Assembly: GCF_029784135.1 (NCBI RefSeq)
Contig: NC_073745.1
Location: 82,803,650-82,867,649 of the forward strand
Direction of reading: 5' to 3'
Source: Toxorhynchites rutilus septentrionalis
Taxonomy: Eukaryota; Arthropoda; Insecta; Diptera; Culicidae
DNA length: 64,000 nucleotides
Each line of letters begins with the position of its first letter. The first letter of the stretch is position 1. Below the pieces are notes generated by a model. That model ran no database searches and was not told the origin of the DNA. It saw only the letters and a list, made by a program, of their open reading frames with translations. The translations under genes and the position numbers were made by a program. Below, piece after piece: positions 43,812 through 54,457 of the stretch.

Positions 43812-46688
43812 TTACAAAACAGATTTTACGTGGGAAATACACATTCTCTTAAACTCTGCCATTGTTGCCGCACGTTTTATTTCTCTGGGCATCGAATTGA
43901 AAAAATGTATTCCTTTGTATAACAACGAGTTCTGCGACCTACTGAATATAAAGTTAGGTGTTCTTGCATCATCCGCGTTTCTAGTATTGTATCTATGAAC
44001 ATCACTTCCTCTTTCAATTCGATCACACAAGTATCGAGGCAGCATACCGTTTAAAATTTTGAAGACGAACACCATTGTCAAGTAATAAATTCTTTGCTTC
44101 ACAGATAGCCTCTGTAGCGCGTCCAACATCAAATTAGAGGAAGTGTATCTACTACATCTTAAAATCAAACGCATAATCTTATTTTGTAAACGCTGCAATC
44201 TCGTTAATTGTGTATTGTTTGCAAGGAATAGGATCGACGAGCAAAAGTCTATGTGCGGTGAGATCAATGATTTATACAATTTAATTTTACTGTTCACCGT
44301 CAGTTCTTTTTTCAAACGACACAAAACGCCGTATTTCTTGGCAATCTTCTTGATGACATTATTAATGTGAGACTTGAAGGTTAAATTGTCATCAATGATA
44401 ACTCCTAGGTATTTGATTTCATTCACGCGTTCTAATGTCTCACCATCTATTTCAAAATTTACGTCAATACTGGAGTTCACTGAAGAAATCAGCATGTATT
44501 TTGTTTTGCCAACATTTAATTTCAATTGTTTAAATTTAAGCCACTGAGCCAGAGAATGCAAATCTTCGTTTATGTGATCCTCGGTTTCTTTTATATCCTT
44601 AGCTGCGATGAACAGGACAGTATCATCCGCGAACAAATTAATATCACAATATCGTAAAACCCGTCGCAGATCATTTATATATAAAATAAACAAAATGGGC
44701 CCTAAGACACTTCCCTGCGGCACCCCGAGTGAGTTGCCGATGGGATCGGAAATAGAATCATTAAAACGAGTCTTTTGAGTTCTGTCGCACAAATAGCTTT
44801 CGAACCATTTGTACGACATTCCTACAATTCCATTGCGCTCCAATGTTTGTAACAATAAGGGCCTAGAAATTGTTTCAAAAGCGCGTTTAAGATCCAGAAA
44901 TACCGCAAATATAGTCTCTTTCGCTTCGATATTCTCTTTCCATTTTGCTAACACCAGATTCAGAGCGGTTTCACAAGAGTGTCTCTCTCGATATCCCGAC
45001 TGTTCCGGTATTAGCAAATTGTTGTTATCTACATAATGCATCAGCTGGACTTTCACAACAAGTTCTAGTATTTTTTCTAATGTGTGCAACATGTTAATAG
45101 GGCGGTACTCTTCGGCTTTATCCGTCCCATTAACTTTGGGGATCGGAATCACAAGGGATCCCTTCCAAACCGTTGGCACGTGCCCAGTTAGTAAAGATTC
45201 ATTAATTAGGTCCAGTAGATCGTGTCCAATGACATGAAAGCAATCTTGTATCACTTTTGCGTTGACATTATCGATACCAGCCGATTTTTGCAATGAAAAA
45301 CAAATATCTCTTAACTCAGCAAAAGTGATGGGTGAAAAACAATCTAGTCTACAATTGATATTAATCGGCTGTATTATTTCGTCAGGTTCGCTGACCAAGT
45401 CAATACTTTGGTTGATCAGCAGAACACTATTGACGAAATAACTGTTGAATTTATCGGCAATAGTTTGGTCTGACTGTTCTTCTGACCCTTCGAAAACTAT
45501 GGATCGCGGTGTACTATTTTTAGAATTTAATAACTTTTTTAATAATTTCCATAGTTCTTTGCTATTATTTTGATGTTCATCGATTTTCCTCTGTATATAT
45601 TCACTTCTAGTCCTTTTCAAGACCTGTGAATATATATTCCGCGCGAAGGTGTACCTATTCCAATCATTTTCTAAATTAGTCTTTATAAACTTTTTGTACT
45701 TTTTATCTCTTTTGCGTTTGAGACGCAGCAGATCAAAAGAGTACCAGCTGTTCGAATTGTTTAATTCAATATATTTTTCAACCACTAATTTATTGGTACA
45801 CTCTCTCAGAATATCGGTCAGAACAGCTGCTTTATCATTCAGGTGTCCCGTCATTGCTTCAAAATCCAGGCTTGTCGAAACAAGCTGAGACATGGCTTCT
45901 TTGGAATATCTATTCCAGTTTTTAATTTTTATTCTATTTCCGTCACGGTCATACTGTCCATTCTCAATGTAAACAAAAATTGTCTCATGATCAGTTATTT
46001 TTAATTTGGCCTGTGTAGAAGAATGGACAGTGGCAAAATTAGAATACACGTGATCTATTAGAGTTCTACTATATTTAGATATTCTAGTGGCTTCGTTAAC
46101 AGATTGTTTTAAGGTAAAGTAATGTGATAATTGTTTCAATTGATTCGAACTTCGGGCATTAAGCCAGTCAATGTTAAAATCACCAGCAATTATATTTAAC
46201 TTACTGCAATCAACAATGCTTTCCCACCAGTTTTCCAAAATATCTAGAAAACGCTGGTCACTAGAACTGGGGGAATGATATATAATTCCATAATTTCCCA
46301 TCTGCATGCCTCTTTCAACTGAAATAGCCAAGAACCAGTTATTTTCAACAGCTTCGTTTGAAAGAGTGTTGAATTTGACTGATTCTATTGCATAAATTGC
46401 AACACCTCCAGTGTGTTTGGAGTGCGACAAGCAAAAAGCAACTTTATAGCCCGGAATTTTGTACTGATCATATGATTCTCCATCGATTATGTGAGTTTCA
46501 GAAAGAAAAACCATCTGAGGACGCATGCTTTCTACAAGATATCGCATTTCTGCGTAATTTGTAGAAAGCCCAGCTATGTTCAGATAAATTATTGCTAACT
46601 TATTCACACATTTTTTTTTTTGGATTGCTATTTGGTTTGAAAAATGACGCTTTTTTTCTTCTCCAGCAGTCTCCGATAGACAGGACAC
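43812..46688 (-). CDS. LINE ORF2: endonuclease and reverse transcriptase
   Basis: 958 codons without a stop. N-terminal APE-type endonuclease: LNIAGLSTNYAEM, VFLSETHI, GDFNIDWLNARSS, ITDHETIF. RT: NVNAKVIQDCF, EYRPINMLHTLEKILE, motif A FAVFLDLKRAFE with catalytic Asp, GVPQGSVLGPILFILYINDL, motif C FADDTVLF (44622-44633) and thumb IKYLGVIID. Length and catalytic residues are normal for the family. The frame opens at a GTG and has no ATG before the endonuclease; it overlaps the ORF1 end by about 60 bases, so translation may depend on reinitiation or frameshifting. It nicks DNA and reverse-transcribes LINE RNA at the target. Could still be active. Confidence 0.95.
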   Translation of the reverse strand: MSCLSETAGEEKKRHFSNQIAIQKKKCVNKLAIIYLNIAGLSTNYAEMRYLVESMRPQMVFLSETHIIDGESYDQYKIPGYKVAFCLSHSKHTGGVAIYAIESVKFNTLSNEAVENNWFLAISVERGMQMGNYGIIYHSPSSSDQRFLDILENWWESIVDCSKLNIIAGDFNIDWLNARSSNQLKQLSHYFTLKQSVNEATRISKYSRTLIDHVYSNFATVHSSTQAKLKITDHETIFVYIENGQYDRDGNRIKIKNWNRYSKEAMSQLVSTSLDFEAMTGHLNDKAAVLTDILRECTNKLVVEKYIELNNSNSWYSFDLLRLKRKRDKKYKKFIKTNLENDWNRYTFARNIYSQVLKRTRSEYIQRKIDEHQNNSKELWKLLKKLLNSKNSTPRSIVFEGSEEQSDQTIADKFNSYFVNSVLLINQSIDLVSEPDEIIQPININCRLDCFSPITFAELRDICFSLQKSAGIDNVNAKVIQDCFHVIGHDLLDLINESLLTGHVPTVWKGSLVIPIPKVNGTDKAEEYRPINMLHTLEKILELVVKVQLMHYVDNNNLLIPEQSGYRERHSCETALNLVLAKWKENIEAKETIFAVFLDLKRAFETISRPLLLQTLERNGIVGMSYKWFESYLCDRTQKTRFNDSISDPIGNSLGVPQGSVLGPILFILYINDLRRVLRYCDINLFADDTVLFIAAKDIKETEDHINEDLHSLAQWLKFKQLKLNVGKTKYMLISSVNSSIDVNFEIDGETLERVNEIKYLGVIIDDNLTFKSHINNVIKKIAKKYGVLCRLKKELTVNSKIKLYKSLISPHIDFCSSILFLANNTQLTRLQRLQNKIMRLILRCSRYTSSNLMLDALQRLSVKQRIYYLTMVFVFKILNGMLPRYLCDRIERGSDVHRYNTRNADDARTPNFIFSRSQNSLLYKGIHFFNSMPREIKRAATMAEFKRMCISHVKSVL

Positions 46689-47980
46689 TGGGTGCTATAA
46701 GTTGGATGATTTTCATCCAAATTCAACTTCTGTTCATTATTAACTTTGATACAATTTATGCATTTCAATTCAGTTGATGAGCACTCAGATGTTTTATGTT
46801 TCTCATTACACCTTGAACATGTTTGTTCTTTCTTGCAATCTGTGCTCTTATGCCCAAATTCTCCACATTTAAAACAGCGCAAAACACTAAAGGCCTCAAC
46901 CACGCTACATTTATCCCACCCGACACTTACTTTACTAGCAGTCATCAGGTTTCTGTAAGTATCATGGTCAACTTCAATTATCGTGTTGTATTTATTATAC
47001 TTCAAGCGTGGATTTTCATATTCAACAACGACCTTGACATCCTTGATCGGAATGTTTTCATTTTGACTCTTTAAGTAGTCAATGAAAACATCAGAGGAAT
47101 ATCGATCACTCATCCCAATAATTTTTAATTTTGGTTTTATTGGCTTTGGAATAAAAGTACTAAACCCTTTTCCAAGATTGCTTTCAATTCCACTTTTCAC
47201 TTGCTCAATATTATCCCCTGCTGCACACTCAACAATAATCGAGCCATCTTTACCGTTCCTGAAATTCTCTATTTTGTGTATTTTAGGATCTAATTTAGTC
47301 TTCAACATTTTTCTTGTATCATCATTTTTCTTGTCAGACTCTATTGGCTTTACCACAATGACTGGACGAGCCTTACGAGCCACGACATTAGCGAAACTTT
47401 CAATATTATTATTATTATTTCTAAACATTTTTTCTTTCAAATCATTATTTTTATTCGTTAACATAATTTTCTTGCTCGGAGTGTCCAAATTAGCACTAAT
47501 TGAGCTCGGACTAACCTGTCGCTTCCTGTTCATCACAGCTAAATTTCTGTCAACATTATTTTTTTCAGAGAGTAAGCTTTTCATATTTTCCAACTTTTTG
47601 GCAACACTGCTCTCGAAGCATGCCATCTTCTCTTTGAAAAGCTCGTCGAAAGATCTGATAAGCTTATCTCGCTCATTCTCAAACGCGATGTTTATTTGCT
47701 CGGTGAAGCTTCCTCGGACATCAGAGAGCGAAAGTGAGATCTTTTCCATCTCCCTTTGCAATCCACCAACGTCTAAAGCATCACCTCGCACGCCACATTT
47801 CTGGTCCGACAAACATTCATCACAAATAAACTGAATGTTCGGATTCTCTGTTATCAGTTTCGCTGTTGCTTTTGTAAGCGAAGTACAGCGCCGATGAAAT
47901 CGAACACCGCATTTACCTACACAAACAACAGGATCATCACTGATCATTACTTTGCCGTCGCACGCCTTGCACTCGCTCAT
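46628..47980 (-). CDS. LINE ORF1: PHD-like finger plus zinc knuckles
   Basis: ATG at 47980, 450 aa. Residues 1-58: Cys4-His-Cys3 arrangement (CKACDG…VCVGKCGVRFHRRC…FICDEC), a PHD-type finger. Middle: low-complexity, Lys/Asn-rich, with a likely coiled coil near KISLSLSDVRGSF. C-terminus: CFKCGEFGHKSTDC, TCSRCNEKHKTSEC and a further CINC. ORF1 of such LINEs binds the element RNA. The frame extends upstream to 48058 without another ATG. It overlaps ORF2 on the same strand. Confidence 0.92.
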   Translation of the reverse strand: MSECKACDGKVMISDDPVVCVGKCGVRFHRRCTSLTKATAKLITENPNIQFICDECLSDQKCGVRGDALDVGGLQREMEKISLSLSDVRGSFTEQINIAFENERDKLIRSFDELFKEKMACFESSVAKKLENMKSLLSEKNNVDRNLAVMNRKRQVSPSSISANLDTPSKKIMLTNKNNDLKEKMFRNNNNNIESFANVVARKARPVIVVKPIESDKKNDDTRKMLKTKLDPKIHKIENFRNGKDGSIIVECAAGDNIEQVKSGIESNLGKGFSTFIPKPIKPKLKIIGMSDRYSSDVFIDYLKSQNENIPIKDVKVVVEYENPRLKYNKYNTIIEVDHDTYRNLMTASKVSVGWDKCSVVEAFSVLRCFKCGEFGHKSTDCKKEQTCSRCNEKHKTSECSSTELKCINCIKVNNEQKLNLDENHPTYSTQCPVYRRLLEKKKSVIFQTK

Positions 47981-48110
47981 CTCGAGAGTGCCCTGCGCGG
48001 CAGCAATGGCAAAAGCAGAGACAACAAAAAAACAATACAACGATACACAACACAGCACAAGCAGCTACGGTGGCTATCCTGAGCGATAGCGAGCCGTAGA
48101 GCCGTGATAT

Positions 48111-48440
48111 AAATTTGATTTAAAAACGCACAACAATTATCAGCATGCACTCAATAGGTACTTATCCTGATAATATTTAAAATTCGCCGTCGGTGGAACA
48201 AATTTGTTCTAATTCCAGCCGTCTATTTCCCACAAAAAACACTTTAAATTCAGCACTATAAAGATACACAAACCACCATGTTCGCTGAAAAAAATCGCCT
48301 GCTAAATGCTGAGCTACTGTGCGCATCGCGTCAATATTCTGAGCATCTCGTCAATTTTGCGAAATCTCGTTTTGACGACTTTATTGCAGCATCCCACAGT
48401 TCGCCGGAGTTCGGAGATCTTGGTCAGATAACTTTAAACT
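48111..48440. other. Junction between two LINEs, no gene recognised
   Basis: A 54-codon frame (48281 onward, MFAEKNRLL…) of unknown origin, ending at TGA ~48443. It may be 5' UTR of the upstream LINE on the other strand, or unrelated. Confidence 0.3.
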
Positions 48441-48444
48441 GAGT

Positions 48445-50281
48445 AGGGTATTTGATGCTGGTTTCAACCTTCCGTCAGTATGTAAGTCGTGTTCAGTCAA
48501 GCCTAAAAGAAAATCCGTCGGGTTTCTGGTCTTTTATGAAAAACCGAAAGAAAGAGGGATCGATCCCGTTAAATGTTCAGTACAACGACTGCACTGCAAA
48601 TACAGCTATCGAAGCAGCAGATCTATTTGCTGAGTCTCTGCAAAACGTGTATTCCTCGGAATATTCTGTTAACTCTCCTGAAAGTACCAGGGATATCCCA
48701 TGCATTGAAATGCATTTGTCACCAATGACAGTTACTCGGCATGACGTACTTGGCATGCTTAAAGGTCTCGATGCTAGCAAAGGGGCTGGTGCTGATGGTC
48801 TACCACCGTCCTTCCTCAAAGAATGTGCTGACTCTTTAGCTCTCCCTATCGCCATGCTATTCAACCGATCACTACAGAGCAACATTTTTCCTGATGCGTG
48901 GAAAGTTGCCGCTATAGTTCCGATACACAAATCCGGGAACATCAACAAAGTTGAGAACTATCGCGGTATTTCCATTTTGTGCTGCATTGGGAAAATTTTC
49001 GAGAGTATTATCCGTGGAGTACTACAGAGAAATTCGCAGATACTTATAAGCGAATACCAGCACGGATTTATCAAGAAGCGCTCCACGACATGTAACCCGT
49101 ACATGTGTACATATGAAGTGAACAAAGTCATAGAAAAAAGCGGCCAAGTCGATTCAATCTACGTTGGCTTCTCGAAAGCTTTCGATAGAGTTCCACATGA
49201 GCTGATGGTCAACAAGATGTCTCGAATGGGCTTCCCTTCATGGGTGACTGAATGGATCCGATCATATCTTACTGATCGTAGAACTTACGTTAAACTCGGT
49301 TCAACCCATTCTAAGGAATTTGCGATTACTTCCGGTGTGCCACAGGGAATTATATTGGGGCCTCTTCTCTTTGTCCTGTTTGTGAATGACCTGTGTCTAC
49401 AATTGCGATCAAAATTGCTGCTATTTGCGGATGATCTGAAGATATACCGGACCATCACTTCAGCTCTCGACTGTTGCGCCCTCCAAGCCGATATCAATGA
49501 ACTGCAGCGCTGGTGATCTAATGATGGTATGGGAATAAATATTGCGAAGACGAAAATAATCTCCTTCACACGTAGACAGTCGTTCATTCGCCTCAACTAT
49601 AGTACAAACTCGGTCTCCCTTGAGCGTTTAAACTCTATTCGTGATCTTGGTGTGATAATTGATAGCAAGCTGCTGTTCAACGACCACATAGCACGGACCA
49701 CGGCCAAAGCGTTTACAGTTCTTGGATTTTTGAAACGTAGTACGCAGTTCTTCACCGATGTGTATGCTCTAAAGGCCTTGTACTGTTCGCTTGTGCGAAG
49801 CATACTGGAATATGCTGTCCCGGTGTGGGCTCCGTGCCATGCAGTACAGTGTATGAAAATTGAAAGAGTCCAAAAATGTTTCCTGCGCTACGCTCTACGC
49901 CAGCTACCGTGGAGGGACGGTTTCAGTCTTCCGGAGTATACCGATCGTTGTAAACTAATCGACCTTGAAACACTTGCATCCAGACGATCTAAACTGCGAC
50001 GACTGGTCGTGATTGACCTGCTGACAGCTAACATAGACTGCCCGTCTCTTCTTCAAAACCTCAACTTCGACTACGTAAACAGCTTTTTCTTTCGCTTCCT
50101 ACGAGTAGAACGACGTATGGATACTACAATCCTTTTTATGCATGTTTAAGAGATTTTAATAATGTTAGTGCAGTGTTCGAATTCAATATAAATAAAGCTG
50201 TTTTCAAACATAGACTTAAGAATATAGGTTAAGATGTAGTCTGTACGAAAATTCGAAGACGAAATATATAAATAAATAAAA
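48445..50281 (+). mobile_element. Truncated LINE L3, RT only, Jockey superfamily
   Basis: Starts in the linker between endonuclease and RT (YVSRVQSSLKENPSGFWSFM) and runs to the end of the protein at 50149. The 3' UTR ends with tataaataaataaaat at ~50280, a usual LINE tail. 5' truncated, with no endonuclease. Confidence 0.85.
48452..50149 (+). pseudogene. LINE L3 reverse transcriptase, catalytically dead
   Basis: Blocks: GAGADGLPPSFLKEC; NYRGISILCCIGKIFESI; motif A is IYVGFSKAFDRV, where the first catalytic Asp is replaced by Gly (YVDFSKAF expected); GVPQGIILGPLLFVLFVNDL; motif C LLFADDLKIYR; then a TGA at 49517-49519 (W-stop-S-N-D). The same frame continues to 50149 (LERLNSIRDLGVIID, SILEYAVPVWAP, RRSKLRRLVVI). 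Both defects are point mutations. Confidence 0.92.
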
Positions 50282-53235
50282 TATATTCTTGGTTTTTTCA
50301 CTTTTTGAATGCTCTTTTCTAGATTGTAACGCTGATAAATATTGTAAACATCGTGATTGCACACTATTTGCATCAGATTTATATCTAAATCATGAAATTA
50401 ATGCATCTCGATGACCTCTAATCTGATCATGGTTTGTCCGGTGCAATGATGTTGATTTTTCCACAGGATTACTATGGCAGCCGCTTGTCGCGCTGTAGTT
50501 TGTTGCTTTCACGCGAAGCAGAAATAAAGGTTCTCTGTATTTAGTGCTGTTCTCCTTTGAAATGCCCCAGAAAAGACAATATTCTGAAGAAAGCCTAACT
50601 TATGAATGGATCAATATGTTGACAGCAAACTCAAGCAATGAGAAATGCTACTTAAAAATTAGAATTTCTTCATTCAAAATTGGTGATTGCTGAAACCGAA
50701 CAAACCATGCTCGTTTTCCGGAAAAACCATGATCAGAGGTGTACAAACCATGATCATAACCATTTGAAGAAAATGGTTAAAAAACATAAAAATTTGGATA
50801 ATTTGAACGCTTTATGGCATTATTAGCAACTAGACACTTTGGGCTTTTCAACAAACCCAAGCTCGTTTTGCTTAAATGGTGATTTTCATGAAGAAACAAA
50901 ATAGGTCGCGTTATCGCTAGTGACAACTCACGATTTTCCATGGATAGAAATGAGCCGCATGAGGGGTCCGAGAACGGAGATCTGGGAGGCAATTCCGTCT
51001 ACAGGGACCAGAAATCTCGCCATGGCGGTTGTAGGCAGTGCTGGATGCCAAAGAGAGGATATCAAATACTAGGGGATTGATTTTTGTTATCTGTTAACAT
51101 TTCTGAACGGATTTCAATTTTGTTTTCAAGAAAAAATTGAACTGTACACTCAATTTTGCCACATCTGAATTGAAGATTTCTTGTTTGTTTATTAAACTTG
51201 AAGTAGAAATAAGATCATTTTATTTTTTTCTTATCACTACATGAAATTAAAAATGATCGATTTCACGATGAATATCTTCTTAAATTATTTACTTTCTAAG
51301 CTCGGAGGATTCAAAAACAACAATCCAACACGGGGTACACTCAATTTTGCGATTGATTGTATATGCCGACGAAACTATTCATAGTGAACATTACCGAAAA
51401 CTATTTATCTAATTGAGCCTTGTTTTGCCCTGTGTTTTCTGTTAGTTCGAAAAAAACTGCAACAACAGCCACATATTGTTTTATTTTCTCAAACTAATCC
51501 ATTACTCATGCATTTTATTACCTGAAGCCAATTGCTACAATAGCGCATGAAAATATATTCAATGCCCTTTACGTGTTGTCAACATTGGAACCTCCCCACG
51601 GTTAGTCCATTTACAAAAAAATGACCAGACCATAAGTCTATGACCACCACTGAACCAAACTGTCATGGCACACCGAAACCGCTTTTCCAAATCACAACAA
51701 CGCCACGCCTGCGAACGTAAGTGCATGCAAAATGCGCACACCGTTGCCTCAAACTCGAATCCTCACGAAAATTTTCACACCAAGACACACGTGCACGGCT
51801 ATTCCTAAGCCGGGAATGCGTTCCGCGGTTGCGATTAGTCGCTTCTCCCGGATTCACTCGGAAAATTTCTCCACGCTCTCAAACCCAGCGGCGCGCGGGT
51901 CGTCGGCAATTCTCTTTTCACTTTTGGTTCATTTTCGTCGTCGTCGCCAAGTTTTTCCGTCCGATCCCAAAAGCCACAGTCTAATTTCGACCGCTGAGAC
52001 AGATAAATACTAAATCTCTAGAGCTGCTCCTAGAATCAATCTAGCGAAGGTGAAGTCAAAGTAGAGAACAAAGTAGGTAACCAAAGTGACCAAATTCAAG
52101 CATGTGAAGAGCAGCGGAAGACATTGGCCCTTAAATCGTCTGGTTTTTCGCGAGCTTTGCCACAGTTGCGGGAGTTTTTCTGTGAAAGTATGTGCTGCGT
52201 TGGTCAATTTGGAGTTGGTTGTGCATTGTACAATGGGAAACAGTGTGGTTATGTAATGAATGTTCCATTTGGAGAAAGGCAACCATGCGGTTCAATTCCG
52301 GAACATAATGAATTCAAATCGTTCTTGACGCCATCATTCGTTTGAGCAATCGACGAGTACCGTCATCAATCTCCAGACGTTGATTAATTACATTCTGAAT
52401 CAGTATACTGAAAGTGATTTGCAGCTCATTCCGTATTTCTTCCCCATCGACTGACTCGACGGGCGCAAAGATTACAAAAAAGGATGAAAATCTGAGAAAA
52501 AGTGAAAAAGATAATAATAGCATTTCTGTTGGTGCGCTGTTGAACGCCACGGCTGAGAGGTTTAGTTTTCCCCGTTGTTATTGTTGTTTTTTTGTCGCTA
52601 CGTCTGTTCAAGAATTCTGTGTTTATTATTAGTGACGAAATAAAACTGTGCGAACACAGGACCGCGCGAGCCTGTGCGCGCGCGAGATAATATTCACGGG
52701 AAGAGACAACAACTGATCAGAGAAGAACGTGCGTTGCATTGCTGTGTGAACTTACTCAAGAGTCTAATGGAGAGACCTTCTAAAAATATTTAGGTTTCAT
52801 TTTAGTGCGATATGTCAACGAGAAGTGGCTCAGTAAGACAAAATGGCCTACCCGCGGCGATGTCGCTCCGGGGTGAACGCAAGCATGTTGCCTAATGAAT
52901 CATGTTGTTGATTATCCTGATGAATGAAAATTTCGAACCAAGCCGATTTTTTGCTTGAGTCACTGCAAAAGAATTTCGACAGCTGAGTTTGCTGTTTGAC
53001 CGGCTAGACATCGATAGGGTTGTTGTGTCAATTCGACAAGCTGATAGTAGCTACAGTACCATAACAGTTGAGCACTAGTTCTAATAAGTACATAAAAAAT
53101 ATACAGCAAAAGAAATGCGGTAGACCTCAGAGTAGATCTTCAGTATAAACGTTTAGATAATTATTTCGATTTTCGGTTCCCGCCTATTTATAATTGTTCA
53201 TTTGGTAACCAATTTATCTGCAACAAAATTGGCCC
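50282..53235. other. No convincing gene; CpG-rich stretch near 51.7-52.7 kb
   Basis: Nothing recognisable in 50.3-51.7 kb. From about 51.7 to 52.7 kb GC and CpG content rise (e.g. cgcgcgcgcgag near 52675), as near a promoter, but neither strand shows a known protein. Confidence 0.3.
52314..52523 (-). CDS. Hypothetical small secreted protein, 69 codons
   Basis: ATG at 52523 starts a hydrophobic Leu/Phe-rich N-terminus (MLLLSFSLFLRFSSFFVIF) that could be a signal peptide, followed by a charged, helix-like remainder (EIRNELQITFSILIQNVIN). No homologue known to me and no splice support. It may be chance. Confidence 0.2.
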   Translation of the reverse strand: MLLLSFSLFLRFSSFFVIFAPVESVDGEEIRNELQITFSILIQNVINQRLEIDDGTRRLLKRMMASRTI

Positions 53236-53238
53236 GTT

Positions 53239-53538
53239 TTATCTTGTATGCAGTATACTCATGTGCATTTTTTGAAGTTTCAATATATTCTCAATATATT
53301 CTACTTTGACGGGATATCCATTGATCGCTAAGTTATTCCAAACAACAGCTAACGATTTCTCTGCATACTCAAAATGTTTCGTTTCTAATTCCGGATCCTT
53401 TGTTTTGAGTTTTTCATCTAAGTGAGATCCCCCATGATCATGAGGACATATTGAACCTGATAACATCCTGGAACGAGGAGCCAACCGTCGTTCAACTCGG
53501 ATGATGGCACGTCTGAAGCCATCCTGGAGTTGCCCCAA
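53239..53538 (-). other. Unidentified coding-like fragment
   Basis: 99-codon frame with an ordered composition: GGSHLDEKLKTKDPELET, FEYAEKSLAVVWNNLAINGY, VEYIENILKL. It recalls protein fragments found near arthropod repeats, but I cannot name a family. The frame opens without an ATG and has no neighbours that explain it. Probably part of a decayed element or host gene. Confidence 0.3.
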
Positions 53539-53575
53539 ATAACGAATATTGCATCAAGATTCAATTGATTTAAAT

Positions 53576-53664
53576 CAGGGGTTCTCAAACAATTTTGGGC
53601 AATAGACCCCTTATCCAGAGTTGATTGATACCTTAGACCCCCAATAGCCAAATTTTGCAAACAA
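53576..53664 (+). repeat. Possible hAT-type end
   Basis: Begins caggggttctcaaac, a terminal sequence seen in hAT elements (CAGxGGTTCTCAA). No matching opposite end or 8-bp duplication was found. Confidence 0.35.
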
Positions 53665-53947
53665 AAACCTATTTCTCGTTTTTGTCTTATTCATACAAAA
53701 TTCTTACTAATTCTCTAATTCATAATTCTAATTCTCTTATTCATGCAAAATTCTTACTAATTTAGAGACTGCGGTTGGTTAACCTGTTATAAGGTCGTAA
53801 CTACTATATTGTCACCCACAGAATTAATTTTTTCGCCGCACTTGGAATATTATTTCAATATTTTGCTTAACCAAAGAACTCTAAAAGTATCTGGTAAGGC
53901 ATCGGCGAACAGTGATTTTGTGGTTAACGGGCAGTGGCAACTATATT

Positions 53948-54444
53948 TTTATTTTTTTTATCCCATTTATTTATTTTAGGCTCATTAGCATTTTAGCTGT
54001 AACAAAGCCGAATTTTAATCGTGTACATGTCACATGGTTATCATATCTATAATTATAGCACATTACATTACACAGTTGCCATTCGCCAGTATTCCTTCTA
54101 TACCATTGCATATGGTACATTTACACAGTAGCCATTTAGGCGTAAGAGTATTCTGTATTGTATTTCTCTTCCATTATCCAGTTAGACCACCGGACAGCGG
54201 AGAAAGTTGATTGATCATTGTTGAGCTATTTATAGAACAGCAGCCCGATGTGTCTTGCAGAGCAGAGCAGTTGTATGGATGAATCGATCTAATTTCGACC
54301 GTGGATCGATCTCCATCGCTGATGATTGTTGCGTGGACGTTATTCTGTAACAACACAAAGATGGTCAATGAGGGTCCTGAGTTTTGAACTCACGATCGAT
54401 CGCTTACTAAGCGAACGCGCAACCAATGTGGCTACGGAGACCTC
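53948..54444 (-). mobile_element. Complete S2 SINE, 497 bp
   Basis: Perfect 13-bp target duplication tggcaactatatt at 53935-53947 and 54445-54457. On the minus strand a tRNA-like head (ggaggtctccgtagccacat; B box gtgagttcaaaactc) is followed by a long body and the 3' end aaataaatgggataaaaaaa. Unrelated to S1. Piece of the same family at 42548-42725; head-like scrap near 56545-56610. Confidence 0.92.
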
Positions 54445-54457
54445 CTGGCAACTATAT

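Larger units (their letters stand above)
43622..48110 (-). mobile_element. Two-ORF LINE, CR1/Jockey group, ORFs intact
   Basis: ORF1 with PHD-like and zinc-knuckle domains, ORF2 with endonuclease and RT, a ~170-bp 3' UTR and a 20-base poly-A (T-run 43623-43642 on the plus strand). The 5' end is not fixed; I found no target duplication. PHD fingers in ORF1 are known in CR1-like elements, while the poly-A end fits Jockey. Clade is left open. Confidence 0.93.

Noticed and set aside
47082..47834. 250-aa plus-strand frame rich in Leu/Phe/Ser
   Set aside because: Antisense shadow of LINE ORF1; the opposite strand has zinc-finger domains.
43622..48440. Search for target-site duplication of the intact LINE
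   Set aside because: The sequence before the T-run (gtagacaacgctaa) was not found again at 48.05-48.45 kb, so no TSD is claimed.
51559..52013. Several overlapping Arg/Ser-rich frames on both strands
   Set aside because: High GC and CpG content keeps frames open on both strands; no motif and no splice logic.
54365..54444. Second tRNA-like sequence
   Set aside because: Head of SINE S2, flanked by a 13-bp duplication with a SINE body.
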